Assembly: GCF_965229915.1 (NCBI RefSeq) | Contig: NZ_CBDDJZ010000001.1 | Location: 2,046,001-2,110,000, forward strand | DNA: 64,000 bases | Origin: Marinoscillum sp965229915 | Lineage (GTDB): Bacteria > Bacteroidota > Bacteroidia > Cytophagales > Cyclobacteriaceae | Direction of reading: 5' to 3' | In this document: positions 51,807 through 60,682 of the stretch, in pieces | Numbering within the stretch: position 1 is the first letter of the stretch | How the letters are laid out: each line of letters begins with the position of its first letter | Notes under the pieces: model-generated | Database searches by the model: none | The model's input: only the letters and a program-made list of their open reading frames with translations | Told to the model about the DNA's origin: nothing | Made by a program: the position numbers and the translations under genes

Positions 51807-51820
51807 ATGACAATTGTCAT
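51807..51820. promoter_or_regulatory. ATGACAATTGTCAT palindrome between hemA and HhH gene
   Basis: A perfect 14-bp palindrome (arms ATGACAA / TTGTCAT) lies in the divergent gap, 23 bases upstream of the predicted hemA -7 box and 35 bases before the ATG of the helix-hairpin-helix gene. The position fits an operator or activator site, but the protein is unknown. Confidence 0.4.
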
Positions 51821-51855
51821 AAAAACTAATTATTTTGGTTTTGAACAGCGGTTCT

Positions 51856-52782
51856 ATGCTAAGAATATTACGTCAATGGATTATCGACCACTTCGGATTT
51901 ACCAAATCAGAAGCGAATGGTACTCTGATCCTCATAATCATTGTGGTCATCACCTTCATAGTCCCGAAAGTCTACCATATACATACAACTGGGAAGAATA
52001 AAAGTTTCACTGTGGATCAGGAAAAAATGGAGCAGTGGACCAAACAACTTGAAGCTTCCATCAAACCAAAAGAAAAAACCGACAAAGTAGCTGAGCGTTC
52101 TGTTCAGCGATTTCTGTTTGATCCAAACAATGCCAGTGAAAGCGAGCTGATTAGTTTAGGGTTTGCAGACAAAGTGGCCTCCAATATAGTGGCCTACCGA
52201 AACAGTGGGGGTGATTTCAAAATCAAGAATGATCTTAAGCGGATCTATGGAATCTCCCAGGATCACCTCAGCGAAATCTGGGATTTAATAGAGCTGCCAA
52301 ATGAATATCAATGGACCGAGACGGATAAACCAACCTTTGATCAACCACGAAAAAAAGAACCTGAACCAAAAGAAGAAATAGTAGCTTTTGATATCAATGA
52401 AGCTAACGCCGAGCAGCTTCAGGACATCCGCGGGATTGGTCCCGTACTTTCTGAGCGTATCATTAAGTTTCGGGATTTACTCGGAGGATTCCACTCTACT
52501 AGTCAGTATCAGGAGGTTTATGGTCTGGATACGGCGGTAATCAATGCTCTCAAAGAAAAATCATTTATCTCTTCTGGGTTGCCGCATCAGTTAAATCTCA
52601 ACAAAGATTCGTTGCAACAGCTATACCAACACCCTTATATTGATTACAAACTAGCTCGTGCCATTTACAACTACAGACTTCAACGAGGACAGCTTGATTC
52701 TGTAGCTCAGATTAAATCAATAAAGATTCTGAGTGACAGCCTATATGAAAAAATATATCCCTATCTTTCATTGAATCCGTGA
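51856..52782 (+). CDS. Membrane-anchored helix-hairpin-helix protein (ComEA-like)
   Basis: The frame is open to TTG 51835, but ATG 51856 gives MLRILRQWIIDHFGFTKSEA, then a membrane helix (GTLILIIIVVITFIVPKVY). The soluble part has at least two HhH units: DPNNASESELISLGFADKVA, and DINEANAEQLQDIRGIGPVL followed by SERIIKFRDLLGGFHS, plus a third hairpin-like unit near the C terminus (LNLNKDSLQQLYQHPYIDYK). ComEA-type HhH proteins bind DNA non-specifically; this might receive DNA or organise it at the membrane. It is 308 residues long. Confidence 0.78.
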   Translation: MLRILRQWIIDHFGFTKSEANGTLILIIIVVITFIVPKVYHIHTTGKNKSFTVDQEKMEQWTKQLEASIKPKEKTDKVAERSVQRFLFDPNNASESELISLGFADKVASNIVAYRNSGGDFKIKNDLKRIYGISQDHLSEIWDLIELPNEYQWTETDKPTFDQPRKKEPEPKEEIVAFDINEANAEQLQDIRGIGPVLSERIIKFRDLLGGFHSTSQYQEVYGLDTAVINALKEKSFISSGLPHQLNLNKDSLQQLYQHPYIDYKLARAIYNYRLQRGQLDSVAQIKSIKILSDSLYEKIYPYLSLNP

Positions 52783-52792
52783 TGGAATCACT

Positions 52793-55700
52793 ATGGAGAA
52801 AATACTGAAGACTTATTTACGTAGGTTAACAAATCTCTCCGGAAATAATCGATCGCTTTTACTGCTGCGCTTAATATCAGATCAATTTCTGGATTTGCAC
52901 AACCTTGATTTTGCTGATGGCAAACCTAGTTTTCATATAGTTGAGGAGCTGATTGCCAAAAAAGACAAGATCAAACTGTGCGATGAATTTGATGCACGTG
53001 ACAGCATGGTCAACGCCAACAGTGTGAAGCTTCGCAAAATCTCCAGGATCGAAGAGTTCATCTTTCAGGAGCGGGGCGCCAAAGACCTTTACATTGGTTG
53101 GCCGTTTATAAGAGGTAAGTTCAGTGATGGGACTTTGGTACGGTGTCCGTTGATCTTTTTTCCGGTTTCGCTTAGTAGAGAAAAGGGCAGCTGGTATCTG
53201 GAGCAACGTAGAGATGTCAATATTACCTTCAACAAAACTTTTCTACTGGGCTACTCTCACTACAATGACACTCAGCTGGACGAAGAGCTCATCGAAGCAG
53301 TGCTAAACGACCTTGACTCAGATAGCACGGTCTACCGCACTCAACTATATGAGATCTTAAAAGACAGTAACCTGGAGCTCAACTTCAACCAGCAAAACTT
53401 CATGGATAAGCTTCAGGTTTTTAGCAACTACAAAAAAGCTCAATTTGAAACTGTAGAGAAAAATGGGGTGCTCAAATTGCATCCGGAGGCTGTTTTAGGC
53501 ATATTTCCACAGGCCGGGTCTTACCTGATGCCAGACTATCTCAAGCTATTAAATGACAAATCCATAAAGGACCTTTCGGAGTTTTTTGAGTCCAGAGTCA
53601 AAGACGACCCAGACGAAAATCAGAATATTCGCTTTTCTGATCAGGTGAAAGAAGAAACTACTTTCACACCATTTGACATGGATGCATCGCAAGAGCACGC
53701 CCTGAAGCTGGTAAAAAAAGGCAATTCACTGACGGTACAGGGACCTCCAGGTACTGGCAAATCGCAGTTGATTTGCAACCTGATCAGCGACTACATTGCC
53801 AGAGGCAAAAATGTGCTGCTGGTGTGTCAGAAAAGAGCTGCACTGGACGTGGTGTACCACCGTCTGCGTCAGCAAGAGCTGCATGACTTCATCGGACTGG
53901 TACATGACTTTAAGAATGATCGCAAGAATATATTTGAGCAAATAGCCAGACAGGTGGATAGCATAGATGAGTACAGGCAAAAAAACAATGGCCTGGATGC
54001 TATCCATCTGGAACGTACTTTTTTACACTCCAGCAGAAAAATAGATCAGCTAGTAGAGGAGCTTGAGGAGTTTAAAAAGGCGCTGTATGACGAAACAGAA
54101 TGCGGCAAATCAATCAAGGAGCTGTATCTATCATCGAATCCCGACGAGCCATCCATTTCGCTAAACCAGGAATACCGACAGCTACATTATGATGTAATTC
54201 CAGATTTCTTGAGTAAACTCAAACGATACCTGGACTATTACGAGCGTTTTGAACAGCAGGAGTGTTTCTGGAATGAAGGACCTTCATTCGGCCATTTTGC
54301 TACTCAGGACCTACTCAAATTGAAAGAAATTGTGTCTGAGCTTCCTGCGTTTGAAGCCAATCTCAAACGGGAATCAAGTAGCTTCTCTCAAGAAGAGCTG
54401 GACTTTGAATCTTGCTTACATTTTCTGACCAACATAGAAGCGCTTGAGCAGCTTCAATCCAACCTGGATAATGAAACGGTTTTTGAGTATTACCAGCACA
54501 TGATTGCCAATGACCCAAATAAAGATCCACAATGGCTATCAAATATGGAGCGCACAATGCTTCAATGCTTTAAGGGAGCTGGCGCTGAAATCTCTTTAAA
54601 GCCAGAAGAACTGGGAAGATTTCAAGAGTCTCTGGAGCACGCTATCAAAGCACGCAAAGGTCTCTTCAGCTGGCTGAGGTGGAGGCTTTTCTCTGCAGAT
54701 AAAATATTTGTGACCAGAGTACTGGTGGCCAATGAACTAAAAAGCAATAAAGAAGGATTCGAAATCCTACTCCAGCGAATCGACAACCGTTTGAACTACG
54801 AGCACATTGTCTCCCAAATAGAAGGAACGGACTGGATGATCGATTTCCCAAAGTCGTTTAGAAAAATAGATATCCAAAACTGGTTTTTCTATCAAAAGCT
54901 GGCGCTGAAATGCATTCATTTAACCAGGTCTATCCGCACTCTGAATGACATACTTCCAGTTAAAAATTTTGATCGCAAAAGCTATGTAGACCATCTGGGC
55001 CAGCTCATCTCCTTCCTGGAGAAAATACCGGTACAAATGCAGCTATGGAGTAGATACATTTCCGAGCGACAGGTACGAAGCGTTTTGCTGGGGAAAAAAC
55101 CACTGGCTGAAGTCCAAAAGGAATTGACAAGAGACTTTGATGCTTTGGTGGAATACCACAATCTAAAAGGCGAATTCAATGCTGACCAAACAAAAATCAT
55201 CAGCACACTTTTGGACAGAGAATACCACACCAATGAGCAAATCATCGAATTATTTCAGAATAGCCTGGCACTGGCCTGGATCGATCATATCGAAATCAAG
55301 TATCCGAGTCTAAGGTCGGTTTCTTCACATCGCCTGGATCACCTCACTCAGGAGCTTCAGGAGACGATTATAGAAAAGAAGGATGTGAGCAAGGAAATAC
55401 TCCTTCTGAAATCCCGAGAGAGAACCTATGCCAACCTGGAGTACAACCGCCTCAACAACCTGGTGACTTACAAAGACCTCTACCATCAGGTAACTAAAAA
55501 GCGCAAAATCTGGCCAATCAGGAGAGTGATTTCACAGTTCCATGAAGAGATTTTTTCTTTACTGCCTTGCTGGCTGGCATCTCCTGAATCTGCTTCTGCC
55601 ATTTTCCCAATGGAAGAAATGTTTGACCTGGTCATTTTTGATGAAGCTTCTCAGTGTTTCGCTGAGCGGGGAATACCGGCAATGTATCGGGGAAAGCAAG

Positions 55701-56788
55701 TGGTTATAGCCGGGGACGACAAACAACTTCAACCAAACGATCTGTATCGAGTGCGCTGGGAAGATGATGATGAAGAGACTCCGGAGCTGGAAGTCGACTC
55801 GCTGCTTTCTCTCGCCAAGCAGTATTTGCTAGAATCTGGGCTCCGAGGACATTATCGCAGCAAATCTCTTGAACTCATTGAGTTTTCAAATATCCACTTC
55901 TACGACGGCAAGCTCAAATTACTCCCTGAGTTTCATCGAGAAGCCGATCGCAAACCTGCCATCGAATACCTAAAAACTGATGGCATTTGGGAAAACAACA
56001 CCAATCAAAAAGAGGCCGGCATAGTGGTGGATATGATTGAGACGATCACTAAGAAGGCTCCTAACAAGTCCATTGGTGTGGTTACATTTAATGTCACTCA
56101 GCAAGCCGCCATTTTGGATCTAATAGATCAAAAATTAGATAGCGGAAAATTCACCCTACCTGAATCTCTTTTTGTTAAAAACATAGAGAATGTGCAAGGT
56201 GACGAACGTGATATTATCATATTTAGCACTGCATATGCTCCTGACACTGAAGGACGTATCCAGCTTCGATTTGGGAGCCTAAATCAGGCAGGTGGTGAAA
56301 ACCGACTCAATGTGGCTATCACACGTGCTAAAGAACAGATATATATTGTAACCAGTTTGCTGCCACATCAGCTAGCCACAGAGAATACTTCCAACCCTGG
56401 TCCAAAGCTGCTTCGATCTTACCTGCAGTATGCTAAATCAGTAAGTGATGGCAGTTGGATTCCAAACAATCTGGAAGACACCTCTCAGAATAAGCAATGG
56501 TATCTTAGGAATATTCTGGAAAGCGAACAGGATGGAATTGCGGTAAAGAAAACACTTCCATTTGCAGACTTGTCAGTGGTCCAAAACGAGCACAATCTGG
56601 GACTGGTACTAACCGATGATGAACTGCTTTACGACACCATATCTGCCAAAGAAGCTCATAGCTATAGACAGAGCCATTTCATTGAAAAGAACTGGCCATT
56701 CGTACAGTTTTACAGCCGGGAATATTGGCTGAATAGAGAACAGGCCAATGAAAAACTTCACAAATTTATCCACCGAGTAGCTGAATAA
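52793..56788 (+). CDS. Large SF1 DNA/RNA helicase (AAA_11/AAA_12 type)
   Basis: This is a 1331-residue cytoplasmic protein. Walker A QGPPGTGKSQLICNLI follows DMDASQEHALKLV (Q-motif-like) at about residues 298-330. A long insertion of coiled and helical sequence precedes motif II, FDLVIFDEASQCFAER, and motif III VIAGDDKQLQPND, near residue 945-985. The C-terminal RecA-like core has NVQGDERDIIIFSTAYAPD and GGENRLNVAITRAKEQIYIV. The layout is that of UPF1-like or DUF4011-type SF1 helicases, some of which serve in phage defence. Here the neighbour is a DUF5995 gene 2 bases downstream; no nuclease is fused. Role unknown. Confidence 0.85.
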   Translation: MEKILKTYLRRLTNLSGNNRSLLLLRLISDQFLDLHNLDFADGKPSFHIVEELIAKKDKIKLCDEFDARDSMVNANSVKLRKISRIEEFIFQERGAKDLYIGWPFIRGKFSDGTLVRCPLIFFPVSLSREKGSWYLEQRRDVNITFNKTFLLGYSHYNDTQLDEELIEAVLNDLDSDSTVYRTQLYEILKDSNLELNFNQQNFMDKLQVFSNYKKAQFETVEKNGVLKLHPEAVLGIFPQAGSYLMPDYLKLLNDKSIKDLSEFFESRVKDDPDENQNIRFSDQVKEETTFTPFDMDASQEHALKLVKKGNSLTVQGPPGTGKSQLICNLISDYIARGKNVLLVCQKRAALDVVYHRLRQQELHDFIGLVHDFKNDRKNIFEQIARQVDSIDEYRQKNNGLDAIHLERTFLHSSRKIDQLVEELEEFKKALYDETECGKSIKELYLSSNPDEPSISLNQEYRQLHYDVIPDFLSKLKRYLDYYERFEQQECFWNEGPSFGHFATQDLLKLKEIVSELPAFEANLKRESSSFSQEELDFESCLHFLTNIEALEQLQSNLDNETVFEYYQHMIANDPNKDPQWLSNMERTMLQCFKGAGAEISLKPEELGRFQESLEHAIKARKGLFSWLRWRLFSADKIFVTRVLVANELKSNKEGFEILLQRIDNRLNYEHIVSQIEGTDWMIDFPKSFRKIDIQNWFFYQKLALKCIHLTRSIRTLNDILPVKNFDRKSYVDHLGQLISFLEKIPVQMQLWSRYISERQVRSVLLGKKPLAEVQKELTRDFDALVEYHNLKGEFNADQTKIISTLLDREYHTNEQIIELFQNSLALAWIDHIEIKYPSLRSVSSHRLDHLTQELQETIIEKKDVSKEILLLKSRERTYANLEYNRLNNLVTYKDLYHQVTKKRKIWPIRRVISQFHEEIFSLLPCWLASPESASAIFPMEEMFDLVIFDEASQCFAERGIPAMYRGKQVVIAGDDKQLQPNDLYRVRWEDDDEETPELEVDSLLSLAKQYLLESGLRGHYRSKSLELIEFSNIHFYDGKLKLLPEFHREADRKPAIEYLKTDGIWENNTNQKEAGIVVDMIETITKKAPNKSIGVVTFNVTQQAAILDLIDQKLDSGKFTLPESLFVKNIENVQGDERDIIIFSTAYAPDTEGRIQLRFGSLNQAGGENRLNVAITRAKEQIYIVTSLLPHQLATENTSNPGPKLLRSYLQYAKSVSDGSWIPNNLEDTSQNKQWYLRNILESEQDGIAVKKTLPFADLSVVQNEHNLGLVLTDDELLYDTISAKEAHSYRQSHFIEKNWPFVQFYSREYWLNREQANEKLHKFIHRVAE

Positions 56789-56790
56789 GA

Positions 56791-57570
56791 ATGTGTGAAT
56801 CCATTGACGAAGTGCTGGGTCGATTGGATGAAATCATCCATGAATCCGAAATCAAAAAGAGTGTGCTTGGCTACTTTCCAGCACTCTATCGGCAGGTCAC
56901 CCAATCAGTGAAGGATCACATTGAAGCTGGTTATTTCGAGGACAATGCACGAATGGAGCAACTGGATGTCATCTTTGCCAATAGATACCTGGAAGCTTAC
57001 GAACAGTACACCAAAAAAGAAAACTGTACTGCCTCCTGGAAGCTCGCATTTGAAGGAGAGCGTAAAATCAAGCTGATCGTGTTGCAACATCTTTTTCTGG
57101 GCATGAATGCACACATCAACCTGGACCTGGGCATTGCTGCTGCTACCGTCTGTCCGGGAAGTTCTATCCAGGATCTAAAAAACGACTTTTTCAAAATAAA
57201 TATCGTACTGAGTAAGCTGGTGAATGGGGTTCAAAACCAACTGGCCGATATCTGGCCACTAATGCGGGTGATTGATTGGCTATCGGGGAATTTGGATGAA
57301 GCCCTCTCTGATTTCTCCATGAACATTGCCAGGGATGGCGCATGGCGAGTAGCGCAAGACCTTGCTAACATGAATCCCGATCAACAGCAGGTATATATTG
57401 GTGATTTAGACCAGCGAGTGCACCGATTCGGAAGTGGCATCTCCCAACCAGGTTTTCTAATGAGACTGATTGTTAGTCTGGTTAGAATTTTTGAGAGTAA
57501 GGATGTGAGTAAAAACATTCAGATCCTCAATAAGCAGTCCTTGTTGATCCGCCAAAACCTCTCGGATTAA
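56791..57570 (+). CDS. DUF5995 family protein
   Basis: This 259-residue soluble, mostly helical protein has the DUF5995 motif LFLGMNAHINLDLGIAAATV and RVIDWLSGNLDEALSDFSMN. The first part has VTQSVKDHIEAGYFEDNARM and FANRYLEAYEQY. Function unknown. It begins 2 bases after the helicase stop, so the pair are a transcriptional and perhaps translational unit. It converges with gldH with a 4-base overlap. Confidence 0.78.
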   Translation: MCESIDEVLGRLDEIIHESEIKKSVLGYFPALYRQVTQSVKDHIEAGYFEDNARMEQLDVIFANRYLEAYEQYTKKENCTASWKLAFEGERKIKLIVLQHLFLGMNAHINLDLGIAAATVCPGSSIQDLKNDFFKINIVLSKLVNGVQNQLADIWPLMRVIDWLSGNLDEALSDFSMNIARDGAWRVAQDLANMNPDQQQVYIGDLDQRVHRFGSGISQPGFLMRLIVSLVRIFESKDVSKNIQILNKQSLLIRQNLSD

Positions 57571-58040
57571 TCAATCGTTGCGAGTTCCAGACGCACACCA
57601 ACGCCATAGACTTCCTCCAGGGAGTCACGACGCATGTATTGCTGAAGTTCCACAGTGTAGCGACCTTCATCGGGAAAAGAATAGCTCTCCAGCAGTGGCA
57701 ACTGATGATCAAACACATCTCCCAAGCCACTTCCCCGTGGTTCACCGGTTTTTGGATCAAATAAGATCAGGTTTGTAAGGTCCTTCTTTACCTCTCTGCC
57801 AGTGGAGTCCACAATGGTGTACTGCAAATACAAGTTATAAAATGGGTAGCTATGACCGTTTCTGACATTTGCATAGAGATTGTAAGGAAGAGAAGCGTCA
57901 TCTACTCGCATCTCAAACTCAATAAGGGAATCTTCCAACCATACTCGATTTGGCAGATCAACATTCTTCTCATAGATCCTACTGGCATCACATGCTGCAA
58001 GTACCAGACAGCAGCAAATGAGATAATAGCTTTTTCTCAT
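57567..58040 (-). CDS. gldH: Gliding motility lipoprotein GldH
   Basis: This 157-residue protein has a lipoprotein signal (SYYLICCCLVLAAC, Cys17) and the GldH pattern: IYEKNVDLPNRVWLEDSLIE, YNLYANVRNGHSYPFYNLYL and PLLESYSFPDEGRYTVELQQ. GldH is required for gliding in Flavobacterium and probably stabilises other Gld proteins. It overlaps the RicT-like gene by 4 bases, the same arrangement seen widely in Bacteroidota. Confidence 0.9.
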   Translation of the reverse strand: MRKSYYLICCCLVLAACDASRIYEKNVDLPNRVWLEDSLIEFEMRVDDASLPYNLYANVRNGHSYPFYNLYLQYTIVDSTGREVKKDLTNLILFDPKTGEPRGSGLGDVFDHQLPLLESYSFPDEGRYTVELQQYMRRDSLEEVYGVGVRLELATID

Positions 58041-59227
58041 CCTTGATTATCTTTCTTGTTTCCCGGTTTGTTGCCCTTGTTATTGCCTCGGTTATTCTTA
58101 GGGTTGAATTTTCGCTTCTTGTTTTTCCTTTTTTTATTCTTCTTTCCCTTGGAAAACTTCTTGTCCATGGCCACCAGATCACTGTTGAGCCCTACGTCAT
58201 CTGGGAGTTCATCAACCATATCCTCAGCCAAGGTCACTGGTTTTTTTCCTTTTTTGTTGAGTTCGATGATTTCATGCACCCGTTTCACATCTAGAGGATA
58301 CCAGGTATTTTCATCGTCATATCCAAACCACATGATTTTCTTGAAAATATCTGTTTTCTGCAGCTTAGCCGGTCCTTTTTGAGTTTCTAATGGCCTGTTG
58401 ACTTCTGGTATGTCCTTTAAGGCTTCCATGTAGGTGTCCAACTCATAGTTGAGGCAACATTTTAGTCGGCCACACTGACCAGAGAGCTTGCTAGGATTTA
58501 GCGACAGGTTTTGGTAGCGTGCAGCTTGAGTACTCACACTTTTGAAATCTCCAAGCCACGTAGAGCAGCACAACTCACGTCCACACGAGCCAATGCCCCC
58601 GAGTCTGCCCGCTTCCTGTCGCAGGCTAATCTGGCGCATTTCCACGCGAATCTTGAACTCCGAAGCAAGCACTTTGATCAACTCACGAAAATCAACACGA
58701 TCATCTGCTGAATAGTAAAACGTAGCTTTGGTGTTGTCTGCCTGGTACTCAATATCCGTGAGTTTCATTTGGAGTTTTAAGTCCAGAATGATCTGCCTGG
58801 TGCGGTATAGCGTAGGCATTTCACGTTTCTTTACTTCTCTGAATTTGTCCAGGTCTTTTTGGGAAGCAATTCGATAAATTGACTTGATTTCATCGTCATC
58901 TTTGACGTTTCTCTTTCTCATCTGGAGCCTAACCAGCTCACCTTGTAGCGATACATGACCGATATGGTGCCCATTTGGCACATCCACCACCACGGCATCA
59001 CCTGTGGTCAAATCAAGGTCATTGCTATTTCTGAAAAACTCCTTTCGGCCGTTCTTGAAGCGTACTTCTACTATATCATAATACTGCTGGGCAGGACCTT
59101 CCATGTCTGCCAGCCAGTCAAATACATTCATCTTGTTGCAGCCACCCGTGCTACAACCTCCATTATTCTTACAACCCAGTACCTGTCCGTCTTCTCCAAC
59201 TGCCGTACTACACGATGCGCACCCCAT
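58037..59227 (-). CDS. ricT: PSP1 domain (RicT/YaaT-like) protein
   Basis: This is a 396-residue protein with a PSP1 domain. An N-terminal Cys-rich segment (CASC, GCKNNGGCSTGGC) precedes VEVRFKNGRKEFFRNSNDLD. The core has YYSADDRVDFRELIKVLASE, then GSCGRELCCSTWL and SGQCGRLKCCLNYE, the cysteines associated with Fe-S binding in RicT. The C-terminal 45 residues are extremely Lys-rich and probably bind RNA or DNA. Co-transcribed with gldH, which it overlaps by 4 bases. A TATATTTG promoter box lies 28 bases upstream. Confidence 0.85.
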   Translation of the reverse strand: MGCASCSTAVGEDGQVLGCKNNGGCSTGGCNKMNVFDWLADMEGPAQQYYDIVEVRFKNGRKEFFRNSNDLDLTTGDAVVVDVPNGHHIGHVSLQGELVRLQMRKRNVKDDDEIKSIYRIASQKDLDKFREVKKREMPTLYRTRQIILDLKLQMKLTDIEYQADNTKATFYYSADDRVDFRELIKVLASEFKIRVEMRQISLRQEAGRLGGIGSCGRELCCSTWLGDFKSVSTQAARYQNLSLNPSKLSGQCGRLKCCLNYELDTYMEALKDIPEVNRPLETQKGPAKLQKTDIFKKIMWFGYDDENTWYPLDVKRVHEIIELNKKGKKPVTLAEDMVDELPDDVGLNSDLVAMDKKFSKGKKNKKRKNKKRKFNPKNNRGNNKGNKPGNKKDNQG

Positions 59228-59254
59228 GGATTAATTGTTTTGTTGTTAACTTAT

Positions 59255-59262
59255 CAAATATA
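59255..59262 (-). promoter_or_regulatory. TATATTTG -7 box upstream of the ricT-gldH operon
   Basis: A perfect TAnnTTTG box lies on the minus strand, 27 bases before the start codon, in the 77-base gap after purD. The -33 region is weak. Confidence 0.5.
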
Positions 59263-59304
59263 ACGAACAAGAAATACAATCATTTGATCCCGATGAATTG
59301 AATC

Positions 59305-60591
59305 TTACTGACCCAGTTTTTGCAAGTCAAACCCAATGTCCTTTCGGTAATTCATATCTTCCCAGCTCACCAGATCTACCGCCTTGTAACATCTGCTAAT
59401 AGCCTCGCCCATGTTCTTACCCAAACCAGTCAATGCCAAAACTCGACCTCCATTAGTCACTAGCTTACCATCCTCCAGTTTGGTGCCAGCGTGAAATGGC
59501 ACTACAGATTTTATCGGTTTCTTAAATGTGATTTCTTTGCCCTTTTCATACGATTCAGGATATCCTCCAGAGACCAGGATGACCGTAGTGGCTGTGTATG
59601 GCTCTACTTCTAGTCGACTATTGGCAAGATTTCCAGTGGCAGCTGCCTCCAGCAGGTCTACCAGGTCATTTTTGATTCGAGGTATGACCACCTCCGTCTC
59701 CGGATCTCCCATTCGTACATTGTATTCTATGACATAAGGCTCTCCACTTTGATTCATTAGGCCAATAAAAACAAACCCACAATAGTCCATACCTTCCTGC
59801 TCAATCCCCTTCACTGTTGGGATCACTACTTTTTCCTCCACTTTTTTCATGAAGTCTTTGTCGGCAAAAAGCACCGGCGAAACTGCCCCCATACCGCCAG
59901 TATTGAGCCCTGTGTCACCTTCTCCTATTCGTTTGTAGTCTTTGGCTTCAGGCAAGATCACATAATCCTTACCATCAGTCAGTACAAAAACAGATAGTTC
60001 AATACCTTTCAAAAACTCCTCAATCAACACCCGGGCACTTGCATCTCCAAACTTTTTGTGTAGGATCAAGTCGTCAAGATTCTGCTTGGCTTCTTGCAGA
60101 CTATCGGTGATCAATACACCTTTGCCGGCTGCCAAACCATCTGCTTTCAGTACGTATGGTGGACGAAGAGATTCTAAAAAGGTGTAACCTTCGTTAATGT
60201 TAGACTCATCAAAAACCTCAGCTGCAGCAGTTGGCACACCATATTTCTTCATGAAGTCCTTGGCTACCTGCTTGCTGCCTTCCAGAATGGCTCCTGATTT
60301 ACCCGGCCCCACTACTAATAATTCAGTGAGTTTTGAATGTGCTTTCAGATCATCCACCAATCCATTGACTAGCGGATCTTCTGGTCCCACCACCACCATG
60401 TCTATTTGATACTCCAATACCGTATCGATTACTGCTTGATGATCCTTAGGATTGATGTCAAGGTTGGTAGCTACTTCTCCTGTTCCTCCATTTCCTGGTG
60501 CTAGGTAAAGCTTGTCACACTTAGGGCTTTGGGCAATCTTCCAGGCAAGAGCGTGTTCGCGACCTCCCGAACCGATAACTAGTATATTCAT
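59305..60591 (-). CDS. purD: Phosphoribosylamine-glycine ligase
   Basis: The 428-residue GAR synthetase uses ATP to join phosphoribosylamine and glycine in purine synthesis. The N-terminal block MNILVIGSGGREHALAWKIA is diagnostic, with the ATP-grasp PPYVLKADGLAAGKGVLITD and EFLKGIELSVFVLTDGKDYV, then the metal site YNVRMGDPETEVVIPRI. Length normal. The other pur genes are not in the window. A predicted TATTTTTG promoter lies 37 bases upstream. Confidence 0.95.
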   Translation of the reverse strand: MNILVIGSGGREHALAWKIAQSPKCDKLYLAPGNGGTGEVATNLDINPKDHQAVIDTVLEYQIDMVVVGPEDPLVNGLVDDLKAHSKLTELLVVGPGKSGAILEGSKQVAKDFMKKYGVPTAAAEVFDESNINEGYTFLESLRPPYVLKADGLAAGKGVLITDSLQEAKQNLDDLILHKKFGDASARVLIEEFLKGIELSVFVLTDGKDYVILPEAKDYKRIGEGDTGLNTGGMGAVSPVLFADKDFMKKVEEKVVIPTVKGIEQEGMDYCGFVFIGLMNQSGEPYVIEYNVRMGDPETEVVIPRIKNDLVDLLEAAATGNLANSRLEVEPYTATTVILVSGGYPESYEKGKEITFKKPIKSVVPFHAGTKLEDGKLVTNGGRVLALTGLGKNMGEAISRCYKAVDLVSWEDMNYRKDIGFDLQKLGQ

Positions 60592-60627
60592 GATGATGAT
60601 TTACTTCAGACTAAACGAAACGAAGTT

Positions 60628-60635
60628 CAAAAATA
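60628..60635 (-). promoter_or_regulatory. TATTTTTG -7 box upstream of purD
   Basis: A perfect TAnnTTTG box lies on the minus strand in the gap between the recQ stop and purD, 36 bases before the purD ATG, implying a short leader. No -33 element is clear. Confidence 0.45.
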
Positions 60636-60682
60636 GAAAGTAATTCATCACCGCCTCCATAAGGCCAACGAAAATTGAAAAA

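Noticed and set aside
52793..57570. Helicase locus as a clear defence island
   Set aside because: No nuclease, methyltransferase, toxin or mobile element is present next to it; kept only as a weak possibility.
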